Shown in pieces: positions 1 through 8,931 of a stretch of 64,000 nucleotides of DNA. The notes beneath the pieces were generated by a model. That model was not told the origin of the DNA and made no database searches. It worked only from the letters and a program-made list of their open reading frames with translations. Where the stretch lies: NCBI GenBank assembly GCA_027532775.1, contig JAPZTO010000011.1, forward strand, positions 1 through 64,000, given 5' to 3'. Position numbers and translations under genes: made by a program. The DNA comes from Beijerinckiaceae bacterium. Lineage in GTDB: Bacteria; Pseudomonadota; Alphaproteobacteria; Rhizobiales; Beijerinckiaceae. How positions within the stretch are numbered: position 1 is the stretch's first letter; every line of letters begins with the position of its first letter.

Positions 1-1
1 C

Positions 2-742
2 AAGACGACCGGAAATCGTGGGCTGGGGGGCTCGGGCCCGCCCGTCGTCTTCAGGGCACGCGGGCTCACCAAGACCTATGGCTCTGGTGACACGGCGGTC
101 CATGCCTTGCGCGATGTCGATCTCGACATACCGGAGGGCGAGTTCATCGTCCTGCTCGGCCCCTCGGGCTCGGGGAAATCGACGCTTCTCAACATTCTGG
201 GGGGGCTCGATGCGCCCACCAGCGGCGAAGCGCGGTTTCGGGATCACGAACTCACCGGAGCATCAGAGGATGAGCTAACCGCCTATCGCCGCGAGCATGT
301 GAGCTTCGTTTTCCAGTTCTACAACCTGATCCCCAGCCTGAATGTTGCGGAAAACGTGAGGCTGGTTGCAGAAATCGCCACGAATCCGATGGCTGTGGAG
401 GACGCGGTTGCGCTTGTAGGCCTCACGCCGCGCCTGCATCACTTCCCGTCCGAGCTGTCCGGTGGCGAGCAGCAGCGTGTTGCGGTCGCGCGCGCGATCG
501 TGAAGCGCCCGGATGTGCTGCTCTGCGACGAACCGACCGGCGCACTCGACAGCGAAACCGGCCGGCTGGTGCTCGGGGCCATCGAGAAGGCCAACCGGGA
601 ACTGGGCACGACGACCGTGGTTATCACCCATAACTCTGTCATCGCGGGAATGGCCCACCGCGTGCTGAGCCTCCGGGACGGGAGGATTGTGGATGTGTCG
701 ATCAATGCCGAACGCAAGCATGCCGGAGAACTGTCATGGTGA
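2..742 (+). CDS. ABC transporter ATP-binding protein (MacB/LolD type), 5' end outside window
   Basis: This is the ATPase that drives the FtsX-type permease encoded directly downstream. Walker A (GPSGSGKST), the signature [14 protein letters not shown] and Walker B with [12 protein letters not shown] are all present, followed by the switch histidine in VVITHN, so the nucleotide-binding domain is complete. The frame stays open to the left edge and already encodes the conserved first strand (GLTKTYGSG) ahead of the ATG at 107. That ATG would remove the strand, so the true start lies upstream or outside the window. The stop overlaps the start of the permease gene (ATGGTGA), which shows translational coupling. 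The family is sure; the substrate is unknown. It could export a drug, lipid or lipoprotein. Confidence 0.93.
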   Translation, partial: KTTGNRGLGGSGPPVVFRARGLTKTYGSGDTAVHALRDVDLDIPEGEFIVLLGPSGSGKSTLLNILGGLDAPTSGEARFRDHELTGASEDELTAYRREHVSFVFQFYNLIPSLNVAENVRLVAEIATNPMAVEDAVALVGLTPRLHHFPSELSGGEQQRVAVARAIVKRPDVLLCDEPTGALDSETGRLVLGAIEKANRELGTTTVVITHNSVIAGMAHRVLSLRDGRIVDVSINAERKHAGELSW

Positions 743-3105
743 TCTTCGGCGGAATGCTCAATCGCAAGGCGTTGCGCGATTTCTGGGCGTTGCGCACGCA
801 GGTCGTCAGCATCGCGCTGCTGATTGCGAGCGGTATTGCCGTTTTCGTCATGTCCGCATCGAATTATGCTACCCTGCTCCGGGCTCGGAACGAGCACTAC
901 GCGGCCGAGCGTTTTGCCGATGTCTTCGTTTCCCTGAAACGCGCGCCGCTTGCGATAGCGGAACGGTTGCGCCTCATCGACGGCGTGGGGGTTCTGGAAG
1001 CGCGCATTGCCGCCACCATCCGGATCGACGATCCTTCCAGCGCATTGCCGGTGACGGGGCGCATGATGTCTCTGCCCCGGCATGGCCAACCCGCATTGAA
1101 CCGGCTGGTGTTGCGCAGTGGCACCTGGCCGGATTCCGCGCGCACGGATCAGGTCTTGGTCAACGAGGCCTTTGCCGCCCGCCGCGGCTTGCGTCCCGGA
1201 GACAGCCTGCGGACGACCCTGAACGGGCGGCTTCAGAGATTCATTATTGCCGGAGTGGCCCTTTCACCGGAATTCGTGTTTGCCACGCGCCCCGGTGATC
1301 CGCTGCCGGATGACAGCCATTTCGCTGTGCTCTGGGCCCAGGAACGCACCCTGGCCAATACCTTCGACATGTTCGGCGCCTTCAACGATCTGGTTCTCAC
1401 GCTGGCCCCGGGCGCGAATGGACTGCGTGTCCTGGCCGAACTCGATGAGGTGCTGTCGCGTTTCGGCAGTACCGGCGCCATCCTGCGGCGGGATCATGCG
1501 TCGGACCGCTTTCTGTCGGACGAGCTTGTCGAGCAGCGCACGCTCGCGGTGCTTGCGCCTGCGATCTTCTTCGGTGTCGCAGCCTTTCTGCTGGCTGTCG
1601 TGGTCGGGCGGCTGGTTGAGGCGCAACGCGACCAGATCGCCTCGCTGAAGGCTTTGGGTTACCCCACCGGGCCTATCCTTCGACATTACTTCCTGCTGGT
1701 GAGCGCGATTGCGGTTGCCGGGGCCGGAATCGGAATCGTGGCCGGCCATGTCCTCGCAATTTGGGTCGTGGAGGCCTATCGCGGATTTTTCCGGTTTCCG
1801 GTGATGGAACATCGCCTCGAAATCTGGGCGGTCCTCGCTTCATTCGGCGTCAGTCTGCTGGTCGTCCTCGGGGCGGTCACTCGATCCGTCACGCGGATCG
1901 TGTTGTTGCCAGCGATGGTCGCCATGCGTCCCGCCCCGCCACAATTTCGCGCGGCGGCATTGCCCGATTGGCTGGGCCTCGTCTGGTCAACCCGTTCGCG
2001 CATGGCCCTGCGCGGCATCATCGGCCGGCCCGTGCGATCGGCGCTTTCAATGATCGGTGTAGGGCTTGCGATGCCGCTCATCGTGCTGGGGCTCTTCTGG
2101 TTCGATGCGCTGGATTACATGATCGACATGACATTCGAGCGCATCCAGCGCGGTGACGTTTATGTTGGCCTCACGGAGGCACGGTCTGCCTCCGCGCTTG
2201 AAGAGTTCCGCAGGCTCGAGGGCGTCATGATCGCCGAAGGGCAGCGCATCGTTCCCGTCATCCTGCGCTCGGAACACCGGACTTACCGCGCCTCGCTTTC
2301 CGGCCTTCAGCCGGGCGGTGAACTCAATGTCGCGCGGAAGAGCGATTATACGCGGCTTCCCATCCCCGAGGAGGGGCTTCTGCTGGGCCGTCGCCTCGCG
2401 GAGAGGCTGGGCCTGCGGATCGGCGACAGCGTGACGGTGGAGGTGCTCGAAGGCAGACGGCTCGTGCGCGAGATCCCGCTGACGGCCATTGCCGACGATG
2501 TGCTCGGCATGAGCGCGACGCTCTCGATTGCCGCGATGAACACCCTCCTGCGCGAGGGTGCCCTGATCAATGTCGTCGCATTGCGGGTCGATCCTGCGCA
2601 TCGCGAAGCCCTGTTCCGCAAGCTCGCGGATAGGCCTGCCATTGCCACGATATCATCGAAGCAGGCCTGGCTCGCGCTCTTCCGCGACCGTGTCATGGGG
2701 TTCATTGTCGTCAGCGCCGGGGTACTGACGCTGTTCGGCATGCTGATTGTCGTGGGCGTCGTCTACAACGTGGCGCGGGTCACCTTTCACGAGCGCGCGA
2801 CCGAACTCGCGAGCCTCAGGGTCCTGGGTTTCACCCAGAGAGAGGCGGCGGGCATCCTCCTGACGGAACTCGGCGTGATCGTAATGGTGGGAACGGGGAT
2901 CGGCATCGCCCTGTCCGGCTGGGTCGTCAGGGTCCTGCTTTCAGCCCGCAGCACGGAGAGTTTCGAGATTCCGCCCGTCATCGCCACATCGACTTATGTC
3001 ATTTCGGTGCTGGCGGTTATCGTGACATCCGCCTTGAGCGCCTGGCTCATCCGCGGGAGAGTCGATCGCCTCGATCTCGTGGCGGTGCTGAAGGCGAGGG
3101 AATGA
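736..3105 (+). CDS. ABC transporter permease with two FtsX domains
   Basis: This 789-aa inner-membrane permease is the partner of the preceding ATPase. It has an N-terminal membrane segment, a large periplasmic region, and a first FtsX membrane block near residues 265-390 containing the LKALGYP motif. A second soluble region follows, then a C-terminal FtsX block near 650-785 with the [10 protein letters not shown] motif. The repeated LxSLxxLG(Y/F) motif contacts the ATPase in this family. The two-block layout resembles large DevC/MacB-like exporters rather than a single-block MacB. It overlaps both neighbours (7 and 4 bases), so the three genes form one operon. With the HlyD adaptor next door, a mechanotransmission-type exporter is likely; its cargo is unknown. 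Confidence 0.93.
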   Translation: MVIFGGMLNRKALRDFWALRTQVVSIALLIASGIAVFVMSASNYATLLRARNEHYAAERFADVFVSLKRAPLAIAERLRLIDGVGVLEARIAATIRIDDPSSALPVTGRMMSLPRHGQPALNRLVLRSGTWPDSARTDQVLVNEAFAARRGLRPGDSLRTTLNGRLQRFIIAGVALSPEFVFATRPGDPLPDDSHFAVLWAQERTLANTFDMFGAFNDLVLTLAPGANGLRVLAELDEVLSRFGSTGAILRRDHASDRFLSDELVEQRTLAVLAPAIFFGVAAFLLAVVVGRLVEAQRDQIASLKALGYPTGPILRHYFLLVSAIAVAGAGIGIVAGHVLAIWVVEAYRGFFRFPVMEHRLEIWAVLASFGVSLLVVLGAVTRSVTRIVLLPAMVAMRPAPPQFRAAALPDWLGLVWSTRSRMALRGIIGRPVRSALSMIGVGLAMPLIVLGLFWFDALDYMIDMTFERIQRGDVYVGLTEARSASALEEFRRLEGVMIAEGQRIVPVILRSEHRTYRASLSGLQPGGELNVARKSDYTRLPIPEEGLLLGRRLAERLGLRIGDSVTVEVLEGRRLVREIPLTAIADDVLGMSATLSIAAMNTLLREGALINVVALRVDPAHREALFRKLADRPAIATISSKQAWLALFRDRVMGFIVVSAGVLTLFGMLIVVGVVYNVARVTFHERATELASLRVLGFTQREAAGILLTELGVIVMVGTGIGIALSGWVVRVLLSARSTESFEIPPVIATSTYVISVLAVIVTSALSAWLIRGRVDRLDLVAVLKARE

Positions 3106-4292
3106 ACATGCGCCCTGGTCGGATCCTGTTCTGGCTCATTTCGGCAGCAATCGCCACGATCGCGGCATTCTGGCTCCTTCGCCCCGCGGCAATCGTGGTG
3201 GAAGCCGCAACGGTCATGGCAGGGCAGTTCGTGGCGAGTGTCACTGCCGATGGGCGAACCCGCGTGCGCGAACGTTATGTGATTTCCGCGCCCGGTGCGG
3301 GGCGCATCGAAAGGGTGAGGCTGAAACCCGGCGACCGCATCGCAAAGGATGCGCCCGTGGCGGTGCTGCGCGCAGCGCAGCCGGCGCTTGTGGATGCACG
3401 CGCCCGTGCCGAGCTGGAGGAACGGCTGGGCGCTGCTAAGGCGCAGGTCGAGGAAGCGGACACTCTGCTGGCAAGAGCACGCATCGTGCAGGAAAAGGCC
3501 ATGGCCGACCTGGAGCGCACACGCCAGCTGCTGGCACGCGGTGCCGTTTCAGGCACAGCGCTGGAACGCGATCTCGCTGCGGCGCAGCTGGCCGGGCGCG
3601 ACATGGCGGCTGCCGAACGGCGTTTCCATGCCACAACCCACCTAAGAGCACAGGCGGCAGCCGCCGTGCGGCGCAGCGTGGAGCCCGGCGCTTCTGATAT
3701 GATCGAGATCACCGCTCCGGTTGCGGGTGTCGTTCTGCGCGTGGTCGTGGAGAACGAAACGGTGGTGCAGGCGGGCACGGCGATCCTCGAACTCGGGGAT
3801 CTTGCCGATCTCGAGATCGTGGCCGATGCCCTGACCGTCGATGCCGTCCGGATGCGCGCCGGCGCGCCGGTCATCATTCAGGGATGGGGCGGGCCGGCAG
3901 ACCTGCGCGGCATCGTCCAGCGGGTTGAGCCCGGCGGTTTCACGAAGATCTCGGCCTTAGGGGTCGAGGAGCAGCGGACGAATATCATCATCAACCTTGT
4001 TTCGTCGGTCGAGATGCAGGAGGCGCTCGGGGACAATTACCGCGTGGAGGTGAAAATCCAGATCGCAGAACAGGATCGAGCCATTCTTGTGCCGGCAGGT
4101 GCGTTGTTCCGGCGCGCTTCGGGCTGGTATGTCTTCACCATCGTCGATGGCCGAGCGCGCTTACGCCGGGTGGAACTTTCGGGTCGCTCGGGCGAAGTCG
4201 CGGCAATCGGCAGCGGCCTCGAACCTGGGATGCCCGTAATCGTCTTTCCGCCCAGCCAGCTTGAGGAAGGCATGGAAGTGCGCCTCAAGTAG
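3102..4292 (+). CDS. HlyD/MacA-family periplasmic adaptor protein
   Basis: A 396-aa membrane fusion protein that would link the inner-membrane ABC permease to an outer-membrane channel. It has one N-terminal membrane anchor (about residues 8-27), a split lipoyl-like domain (first half near 45-85, second half around APVAGVVLRVVVENETVVQ), and an alanine- and arginine-rich coiled-coil hairpin at about 95-190. Beta-barrel and C-terminal membrane-proximal domains follow. The ATG lies inside the last codons of the permease gene (ATGA overlap). No outer-membrane factor gene is nearby, so a TolC-like channel must come from elsewhere. Base composition matches the two upstream genes. Confidence 0.93.
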   Translation: MNMRPGRILFWLISAAIATIAAFWLLRPAAIVVEAATVMAGQFVASVTADGRTRVRERYVISAPGAGRIERVRLKPGDRIAKDAPVAVLRAAQPALVDARARAELEERLGAAKAQVEEADTLLARARIVQEKAMADLERTRQLLARGAVSGTALERDLAAAQLAGRDMAAAERRFHATTHLRAQAAAAVRRSVEPGASDMIEITAPVAGVVLRVVVENETVVQAGTAILELGDLADLEIVADALTVDAVRMRAGAPVIIQGWGGPADLRGIVQRVEPGGFTKISALGVEEQRTNIIINLVSSVEMQEALGDNYRVEVKIQIAEQDRAILVPAGALFRRASGWYVFTIVDGRARLRRVELSGRSGEVAAIGSGLEPGMPVIVFPPSQLEEGMEVRLK

Positions 4293-4323
4293 GCGTAGTT
4301 CGCTGCGCTTTTGCCATCATGCA

Positions 4324-4504
4324 GGCACTGTCAGAGGAAAATTTGCGGTCCACGCTTCGCCGCCCCGATCGCTATCGATTGGGCACGGAGTACCCTGCCT
4401 TGAGGTAGAACCCCTCAGAAGATGGTAAAGCGCTGGCGACCGGGCGATCAAAAGGTCAACCCCGACCCGATCGACTGCAAGCCCATTTTCTATCTGACAG
4501 TGCC
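4324..4504. mobile_element. MITE-like element, copy 1 (181 bp)
   Basis: This non-coding element begins GGCACTGTCAGAGGAAAA and ends with the inverted TCTGACAGTGCC. Its inside is conserved with the copies at 5496, 15053, 15298 and 18059. The middle can fold because a GAGG...CCCCTC hairpin lies within a wider stem. The ends match the right end of the IS6-family elements in this window, so mobilisation by their transposase is likely. It abuts an IS6 right-end remnant. Confidence 0.75.
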
Positions 4505-4605
4505 CGGGCGAGGTCTTGAAGTACCGGAAAATACGGGCGTTGCTCATCGGGTCCGGCTAGCCGCCCTCCCCGTTAGCGGCAAGCCGATTTTCCTCTGACA
4601 GTGCC
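4505..4605 (-). mobile_element. IS6-family right-end remnant
   Basis: About 100 bp that encode only the first residues of the IS6 transposase on the minus strand (MSNARIFRYFK) plus the terminal repeat TCTGACAGTGCC. The rest of the element is missing and a MITE-like element takes its place. Confidence 0.8.
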
Positions 4606-4721
4606 CATTGCCAACCCGCTCGCTGCAATCACAGGGATGAAACAAATGAAACGACCGAAACCCGCAGTATCTCACCTTAGAAAGCCAAGCGAACGATCAA
4701 TACCGTCAAAGGAGAACACTC

Positions 4722-5066
4722 ATGGTCTACCGACGAATGATCGCCGCTGGAATTTGCGCAGGAATAATGATGCTTGCCTCGGCAACGCAATCCCAGGTGA
4801 GGTTTGATACCTGCACGGTCTCGAGGACGGCGGACGGCTTTGTTGCGCTACGCGAGCGGCCCAACGTCAAGAGCCGCCTGCTTGCTCGCGTGCGGCCTGG
4901 CGAGACGCTTGCACTGATCAAGTTTGGTGACGGCGGCGAGGTTTCAGGACCCTGGCAACTCGTCGAATACTTCCCGGGCGAGATCATGCCGGATCGGGCG
5001 CATGCCGATTTCAGAAAGGTGCGTACCGGCTGGATTTACGCTCGCTATCTTGACGAATGCGGCTGA
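4722..5066 (+). CDS. Secreted SH3-domain protein
   Basis: A small 114-aa protein with an N-terminal signal sequence (hydrophobic stretch IAAGICAGIMMLASA) followed by a bacterial SH3-type fold. The core FVALRERPNVKSRLLARV and the closing TGWIYARYLDEC are typical of SH3_3 domains, which often bind peptidoglycan or periplasmic partners. An AAGGAG ribosome binding site sits about 8 bases before the ATG. A second small secreted protein gene follows 53 bases downstream and probably shares the transcript. Both ends of this two-gene block are bordered by IS6/MITE fragments, so it may have been moved or isolated by them. The biological role is unknown. Confidence 0.8.
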   Translation: MVYRRMIAAGICAGIMMLASATQSQVRFDTCTVSRTADGFVALRERPNVKSRLLARVRPGETLALIKFGDGGEVSGPWQLVEYFPGEIMPDRAHADFRKVRTGWIYARYLDECG

Positions 5067-5119
5067 TTTCGCCCGTCCAGAGCGGCCTTCTTAGTTATCA
5101 GAACCAAGGGACATCCGTC

Positions 5120-5488
5120 ATGCAGATCAAAATCGTAGGAGGCATCCTCGCTGGCTGTATTCTCTGCCTTGCTTCCACGCAGGCATCAGCGCTGCCGCAA
5201 CAGTTTTTAGGCCTTTGGGCGAATGACATCGCCTCCTGCAACGACCCGCTTTCGGACGGACGTGCGACGGTTGGGCCAGGCGAGGTCGAGTTCTATGCGT
5301 CGAGCTATTCGATCCGCAAATGGAGCCGCCGCAACGGAGTCTGGGAGGGTCGAGGACGCCTGTTCGATGAAGGCGAAGAGGGCTCGCGACCAGGACGCAT
5401 CACGCTCCAGTTGGCGCCGGATGGCCGCTTGCACGTCAACACCGGTGGAGAGAAGTCCATGCTCGTTCGCTGCGAAGGTGGCCGATAG
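5120..5488 (+). CDS. Small secreted protein of unknown function
   Basis: This 122-aa protein starts with a clear signal peptide (MQIKIVGGILAGCILCLAS, cleavage after ASA). The mature part begins LPQQFLGLWANDIASC, a pattern seen in small periplasmic beta-rich proteins of alphaproteobacteria, and has two further cysteine-containing segments. I place the start at the ATG at 5120, because an upstream ATG at 5057 would bury the signal peptide behind 21 residues and overlap the SH3 gene. It probably shares a transcript with the SH3 gene. The family is not recognised and no catalytic motif is visible. Confidence 0.7.
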   Translation: MQIKIVGGILAGCILCLASTQASALPQQFLGLWANDIASCNDPLSDGRATVGPGEVEFYASSYSIRKWSRRNGVWEGRGRLFDEGEEGSRPGRITLQLAPDGRLHVNTGGEKSMLVRCEGGR

Positions 5489-5495
5489 ATGCTTG

Positions 5496-5676
5496 GGCAC
5501 TGTCAGAGAAAAACTTGCGGTCGACGCTTTGCCGCCCCCATCGCTATCGATTGGGCACAGAGTACGGCGCTTTGAGGGAAAACCCCTCAGAAGATGGCAA
5601 AGCGCTGACGAGCGAGCGATCAAAAGGTACAACTCAGACCTGTTCTTCCGCAAGCCGATTTTTATCTGAGAGTGCC
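5496..5676. mobile_element. MITE-like element, copy 2 (181 bp)
   Basis: It has the same layout and exact length as copy 1: GGCACTGTCAGAG at the left, a conserved interior with the foldable GAGGG...CCCCTC segment, and ATCTGAGAGTGCC at the right (one mismatch). It begins just after the stop of the small secreted protein gene and abuts an IS3-family remnant. Confidence 0.75.
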
Positions 5677-5908
5677 CCTTCAGACGCTTGGCTTCCGAAA
5701 CGTCCATGCCGCCGAACTTCGCCTTCCAGGCGTAGAACGTGGCGCTGCTGATCCCGTGCTTGCGGCAAACATCGGCGGTCGAAACACCCGCCTCCTGCTC
5801 ACGCAGCACGGCAATGATCTGCTCTTCCGTAAACCTTGATCGCTTCATGGTCCGGTCCTTCCTTCGGTCCGGACTCTAGCCTCATCTGGAGGACATCGCA
5901 GGGGTCAC
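5677..5908 (-). pseudogene. IS3-family orfA remnant with left end
   Basis: The minus strand from 5848 encodes the N-terminal helix-turn-helix of an IS3-family OrfA (MKRSRFTEEQIIAVLREQE, then SSATFYAWKAKFGGM). It is cut off by the MITE-like element after about 57 codons. Upstream, 5881-5908 reads on the minus strand TGACCCCTGCGATGTCCTCC, which looks like the element's terminal repeat. No orfB is present, so this is a dead fragment. It differs from the IS3 element at 26220. Confidence 0.75.
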
Positions 5909-6096
5909 AGCACCCCCGCTCGTGGAGCAGGTCCTCGACGTTCCGCAGGGACAGCGGGTAGCGGACATACATCATCACTGCGAGGCGGATGATCTCGGGC
6001 GAGGTCTTGAATTAGCGGAAAATGCGGGCGTTGCTCATCCGGTGCGGCTAGCCGCCCTCCCCGCCAGCGGCAACCCGATTTTCCTCTGACAGTGCC
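5909..6096 (-). mobile_element. IS6-family right-end remnant
   Basis: The minus strand encodes the first 45 or so codons of the IS6 transposase (MSNARIFRYF), with an in-frame stop where other copies have lysine. The piece ends at the terminal repeat CCTCTGACAGTGCC. It cannot produce transposase. Confidence 0.8.
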
Positions 6097-6467
6097 CTTG
6101 GGAGTGTATTGGGATGCAAGGGTACTGTGGCGCGCTCGCCAATGGGCGAGAGTGTCTCAAAGTGTCATTCTCCGATTGCGCACTCTGGCAGGTTTGCGGC
6201 GCCATGTCGGCCGGCATCCCTCGAGGGCATCGAGGCGGGATCGTTGAATTCACCGGGGTCAGCCGCTTATCGGCCAATCGCGATCCGCCGCCCGGGAGAA
6301 TTGTCGTGTAGCAGTGACCCGCTCGCGCAGCGCAATCGGAAACTGACTTTCCCGATCGGGAAAATGAAGGCTAGGCGCCACCCCAAGTCTCTGTGGGCTC
6401 CTCGCGTTGGTGCTGAGGCCGATGGCGGGCGGAAAGGAGCGCGATGCCCCACAGCCGAATGAGAATG
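6097..6467. other. Intergenic stretch without a supported gene
   Basis: I see no open frame here with a start site, composition or family match that I would defend. It contains one perfect 16-bp palindrome, TTTCCCGATCGGGAAA, at 6348-6363. Short frames on both strands have no signal peptide or recognisable domain. Confidence 0.5.
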
Positions 6468-6497
6468 GGGTCCTCTTCCCATAGGGAAAGAGGACCC
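6468..6497 (-). terminator. Strong hairpin after the FAS1 gene
   Basis: A perfect 10-bp stem (GGGTCCTCTT at 6468 pairs with AAGAGGACCC ending at 6497), extended by CCC/GGG, around a small loop, lies 8 bases beyond the stop of the fasciclin gene. A long U-run is missing, so it may act as a processing or stabilising hairpin rather than an intrinsic terminator. Confidence 0.5.
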
Positions 6498-6504
6498 GCA
6501 TGGC

Positions 6505-6993
6505 TCAGGACGAGGGAATGAGAACCTTGTCGATCACATGGATGATCCCGTTATCGGCCTTGATATCCGCCTTGATAACCCGGGCATTGTCCACGGTCAC
6601 ACCGCCACCCTGGCGACGGACGGCAATGGAACGATCGCCAGCCATCTTCAGGGTCCGGACATGGGTGCGCTCGGTGGGGATTTGCGCGGCCGGGATGGCG
6701 CGGCCGACGACATGATAGCTGAGGATGGCAACCAGCTTGTCCTTGTTCTCCGGAAGGAGCAGCGACTCGACCGTGCCAGGTGGCAAGGCCGCGAAAGCGG
6801 CATCGGTGGGCGCAAAAACCGTCAGATGGCCCTTGTTGGCTAGAAGATCGGCGAGGCCGGCAGCCTTGGCGGCAGCGATCAACGTCTTGAACGTGCCGGC
6901 ACTGTTCGCCGTCTCCACGATGTTTGCAGCGAAAGCCGGCGCCGAAAGCGCAAGGCTGGCAAGGATGGTGGCGGCTTTGAGGGTGGTCTTCAT
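6505..6993 (-). CDS. Secreted fasciclin (FAS1) domain protein
   Basis: A 162-aa protein with a signal peptide (residues 1-23, ending APAFA) and one FAS1 domain. The two conserved FAS1 blocks are visible: H1 (TVFAPTDAAFAAL, about 58-70) and H2 (NGIIHVIDKVLIP, near the C-terminus). FAS1 domains mediate adhesion or act as extracytoplasmic binding modules. I chose the ATG at 6993, preceded by AAGGAG, because the longer frame to 7074 would put 27 residues ahead of the signal peptide. In mycobacteria the SigK/RskA pair controls the FAS1 proteins MPT70/MPT83. Here a sigma/anti-sigma pair lies 1.3 kb away and a shared promoter-like motif precedes this gene. Confidence 0.92.
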   Translation of the reverse strand: MKTTLKAATILASLALSAPAFAANIVETANSAGTFKTLIAAAKAAGLADLLANKGHLTVFAPTDAAFAALPPGTVESLLLPENKDKLVAILSYHVVGRAIPAAQIPTERTHVRTLKMAGDRSIAVRRQGGGVTVDNARVIKADIKADNGIIHVIDKVLIPSS

Positions 6994-7030
6994 CTTGATC
7001 TCCTTCGTCCTCTGGAATGGTTGGGACAAG

Positions 7031-7061
7031 AATGATACGGAGCGTTTCTCGGGAAGTTGCA
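7031..7061 (-). promoter_or_regulatory. Candidate ECF-type promoter of the FAS1 gene
   Basis: On the minus strand TGCAACTT is followed, after 13 bases, by CCGTATCATT. The same arrangement with identical spacing (TGCGTCTT, 13 bases, CCGTATCGTT) precedes the Omp25-like gene at 9808-9838. A CGTAT-type -10 box is typical of ECF sigma factors. The inferred leader before the ATG is roughly 35 bases. Confidence 0.45.
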
Positions 7062-7195
7062 GGCACGCCAACAAGCATGGGGCAAACTTAACGTGAACGC
7101 GGCGGCGTGATCTATTTTCTGCGCAAGATCGTAGCGCTGGCGGGAAGATCTATGTCCGAGGAAGGCTCGGCCGCAGAACAGCCGTGGGAGGAAGA

Positions 7196-7480
7196 ATGCG
7201 GATGCTGAAATGGGGTGTTTTGGTAGCCGGGATCCTGGCGCCGGCTCTGCTGCGAGCGGAGGAACTTCCGGACCTTGATGCGCGAATCTTCTGTGTCTCG
7301 ACCGGAAATGCCGGCTGTGTCCAGGACGAGGCGCGCAGGCGAGGCCAACTCTCGGAACGCTGGAACTCATACCCGGCGCAGCGCAAGCACTTTTGTGTCC
7401 AGTCGGTGCGCTTCATGCGCGAGGATCGCCGATCCTATTTGCGGCTCGCCTCTTGCCTTAATGATCCCCTGATCAGCTGA
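7196..7480 (+). CDS. Small secreted protein of unknown function
   Basis: A 94-aa protein with a signal peptide (MRMLKWGVLVAGILAPALL, cleavage after LRA). The short mature part has four cysteines (FCVSTGNAGC, HFCVQ, LASC) that could form two disulfides. GGGAGGAAGA immediately before 7196 supports that ATG; the ATG at 7202 is an equally plausible start by spacing. It is transcribed divergently from the FAS1 gene and convergently with the anti-sigma gene. The family is not recognised. Confidence 0.65.
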   Translation: MRMLKWGVLVAGILAPALLRAEELPDLDARIFCVSTGNAGCVQDEARRRGQLSERWNSYPAQRKHFCVQSVRFMREDRRSYLRLASCLNDPLIS

Positions 7481-7512
7481 TCGGAGACGCGCGGCCGCTT
7501 CCCCCGGATATC

Positions 7513-8253
7513 CTAGAACACGCGAAGCTTGCCATGGGCCAGCACATCACCGCGCTCCTCACGCGCGGGCGGTGTGTCGCCGGGCTCAAGCGTCACCACC
7601 AGCCCTGATCCAGCCGTCATCCCCGACGCGAGCGCAGCATCGATGGCGATGATCGTCTCGCCCGCAATCCGCAATGGGCCGAGATCAACCGGTTCACCAA
7701 CATCATCCGGGACCATCCAGAGCCTATGCGTTCCACTGCCCGGCAGCGGCTCGGCCTGCGCCGAGACAACCACCAACTGCCGGGTCTGGGGATTATAAAC
7801 GCCAAGGTAGAGCGCCGAACCCTCGCGCGGCAGCAGCGAAGCCACGAGGGGCGGCGCTGATGTAGCCTGCACGATGCTTGGTGGCGCGTCGGGGCGCGCT
7901 CCCGGAACCGGTGCGACGGTACGCGGCAACAGGAGAAGCGCAAGACAGGCAGCGACGGCTCCCCCCGCGAATAACCTCCAGAGGGCCAGACTGTCGAACA
8001 ATCGTCTGGGTAGCGAAGGCCTTGGCTCGATCTGCGCCCTCAAGGCATCCCATAACCGCGGATCGGGCGGGCGCGGCGGAAGATCGTTGGCAAGGCCGAC
8101 AAGATCATCCTCCCAGGCCTCGACGGCCAACCGCAATTCGGGATCGTCACGGCGCGCGGCCTCATACGCCTCGCGGCCATGGAGACCGAGAGCCAGCTCT
8201 GCCGCGAGGATCGATTGTTCCTCGGATCCGAAGGGTTTCTGATCGGCCGTCAT
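7513..8253 (-). CDS. RskA-like membrane anti-sigma factor
   Basis: This 246-aa anti-sigma factor should hold the neighbouring ECF sigma factor at the membrane. It has a cytoplasmic N-terminal domain (LAAELALGLHGREAYEAARR), one membrane helix (about 91-110, FAGGAVAACLALLLLP), and a periplasmic RskA-type domain containing LYLGVYNPQTRQLVV and THRLWMV. The HxxxCxxC zinc motif of ZAS anti-sigma factors is absent, as expected for RskA-type proteins. The ATG at 8253 overlaps the sigma stop as ATGA, so I prefer it to the longer frame from 8271. Co-transcription with sigma is certain from this overlap. Release of sigma would require periplasmic or membrane proteolysis in the known relatives. Confidence 0.9.
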   Translation of the reverse strand: MTADQKPFGSEEQSILAAELALGLHGREAYEAARRDDPELRLAVEAWEDDLVGLANDLPPRPPDPRLWDALRAQIEPRPSLPRRLFDSLALWRLFAGGAVAACLALLLLPRTVAPVPGARPDAPPSIVQATSAPPLVASLLPREGSALYLGVYNPQTRQLVVVSAQAEPLPGSGTHRLWMVPDDVGEPVDLGPLRIAGETIIAIDAALASGMTAGSGLVVTLEPGDTPPAREERGDVLAHGKLRVF

Positions 8254-8831
8254 TGACGTTGATCCAGGCATTGACGAAGCTTGGCGAGGCCTCGGCGGAT
8301 CCAGCTTTTCATCGTACTCAGCGGCACGCCGCGCCGTTTGGCCAAATCGTCATAGGTAAATCCCTCGTAGAACGCAGCCATGATCATGCCTCGCTGCCGC
8401 TCCTCTAGGGCTTCGATACAGGACCGCAACGCCTGACCCTTTTCGTGTTCGAGCATAGCATCCAGCGGTAGGAGGCCATGATCGGCGACATCGATGTCTT
8501 CGATCGGCGTGAGAAACGGGGCAGTGGTTCGGTTCAGACGCAACCGGTCAATAGCACGGTTCCGCGCAATCGCGATCATCCATGTCATGGGCTTGGCACG
8601 CGTACTCGAATAGGACTGGCTGCGGTTCCAGATGTTCAGATAGACCTCCTGGAGCACATCCTCGGCCAATCGCTCGTCCCTCAGGATCCGGGTCACGAGA
8701 GCATTGAGGCGCGGCGCGGTCAGCTGGTAAAGCTGCAGGAAGGCTGCCCGATCCCGCGCTCCGGCTACACGCGCCAGAAGCGTGGCGATCTTTTGCTGGA
8801 AAGGGTCCCAGTCTTGGTTTTCCGGGGTCAC
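8250..8831 (-). CDS. ECF RNA polymerase sigma factor (SigK-like)
   Basis: A 193-aa ECF sigma factor. Region 2 spans about residues 28-97 (LNALVTRILRDERLAEDVLQEV, then MTWMIAIARNRAIDRLR). Region 4 spans about 130-185 (EERQRGMIMAAFYEGFTYDDLAKRRGVPLSTMKSWIRRGL, given here as one run of overlapping motifs: LEERQRG, FTYDDLAKR, STMKSWIRRG). The start is GTG at 8831 with GGGA upstream. It is followed by its anti-sigma gene with ATGA coupling. The nearby FAS1 and Omp25-like genes carry matching promoter-like sequences and are the best candidate targets. I see no copy with the same spacing in front of the sigma gene itself, so autoregulation is not shown. Confidence 0.92.
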   Translation of the reverse strand: MTPENQDWDPFQQKIATLLARVAGARDRAAFLQLYQLTAPRLNALVTRILRDERLAEDVLQEVYLNIWNRSQSYSSTRAKPMTWMIAIARNRAIDRLRLNRTTAPFLTPIEDIDVADHGLLPLDAMLEHEKGQALRSCIEALEERQRGMIMAAFYEGFTYDDLAKRRGVPLSTMKSWIRRGLAKLRQCLDQRQ

Positions 8832-8931
8832 GTTTGGTTTCCCGAGAACGGTTCTGAGGGATGCCGCAGGCCACGGATCGGGGGATCGGTAGCCTGCGGC
8901 TGTCTGAAAGAAAGCCGTGTCCCCCTAAAGG

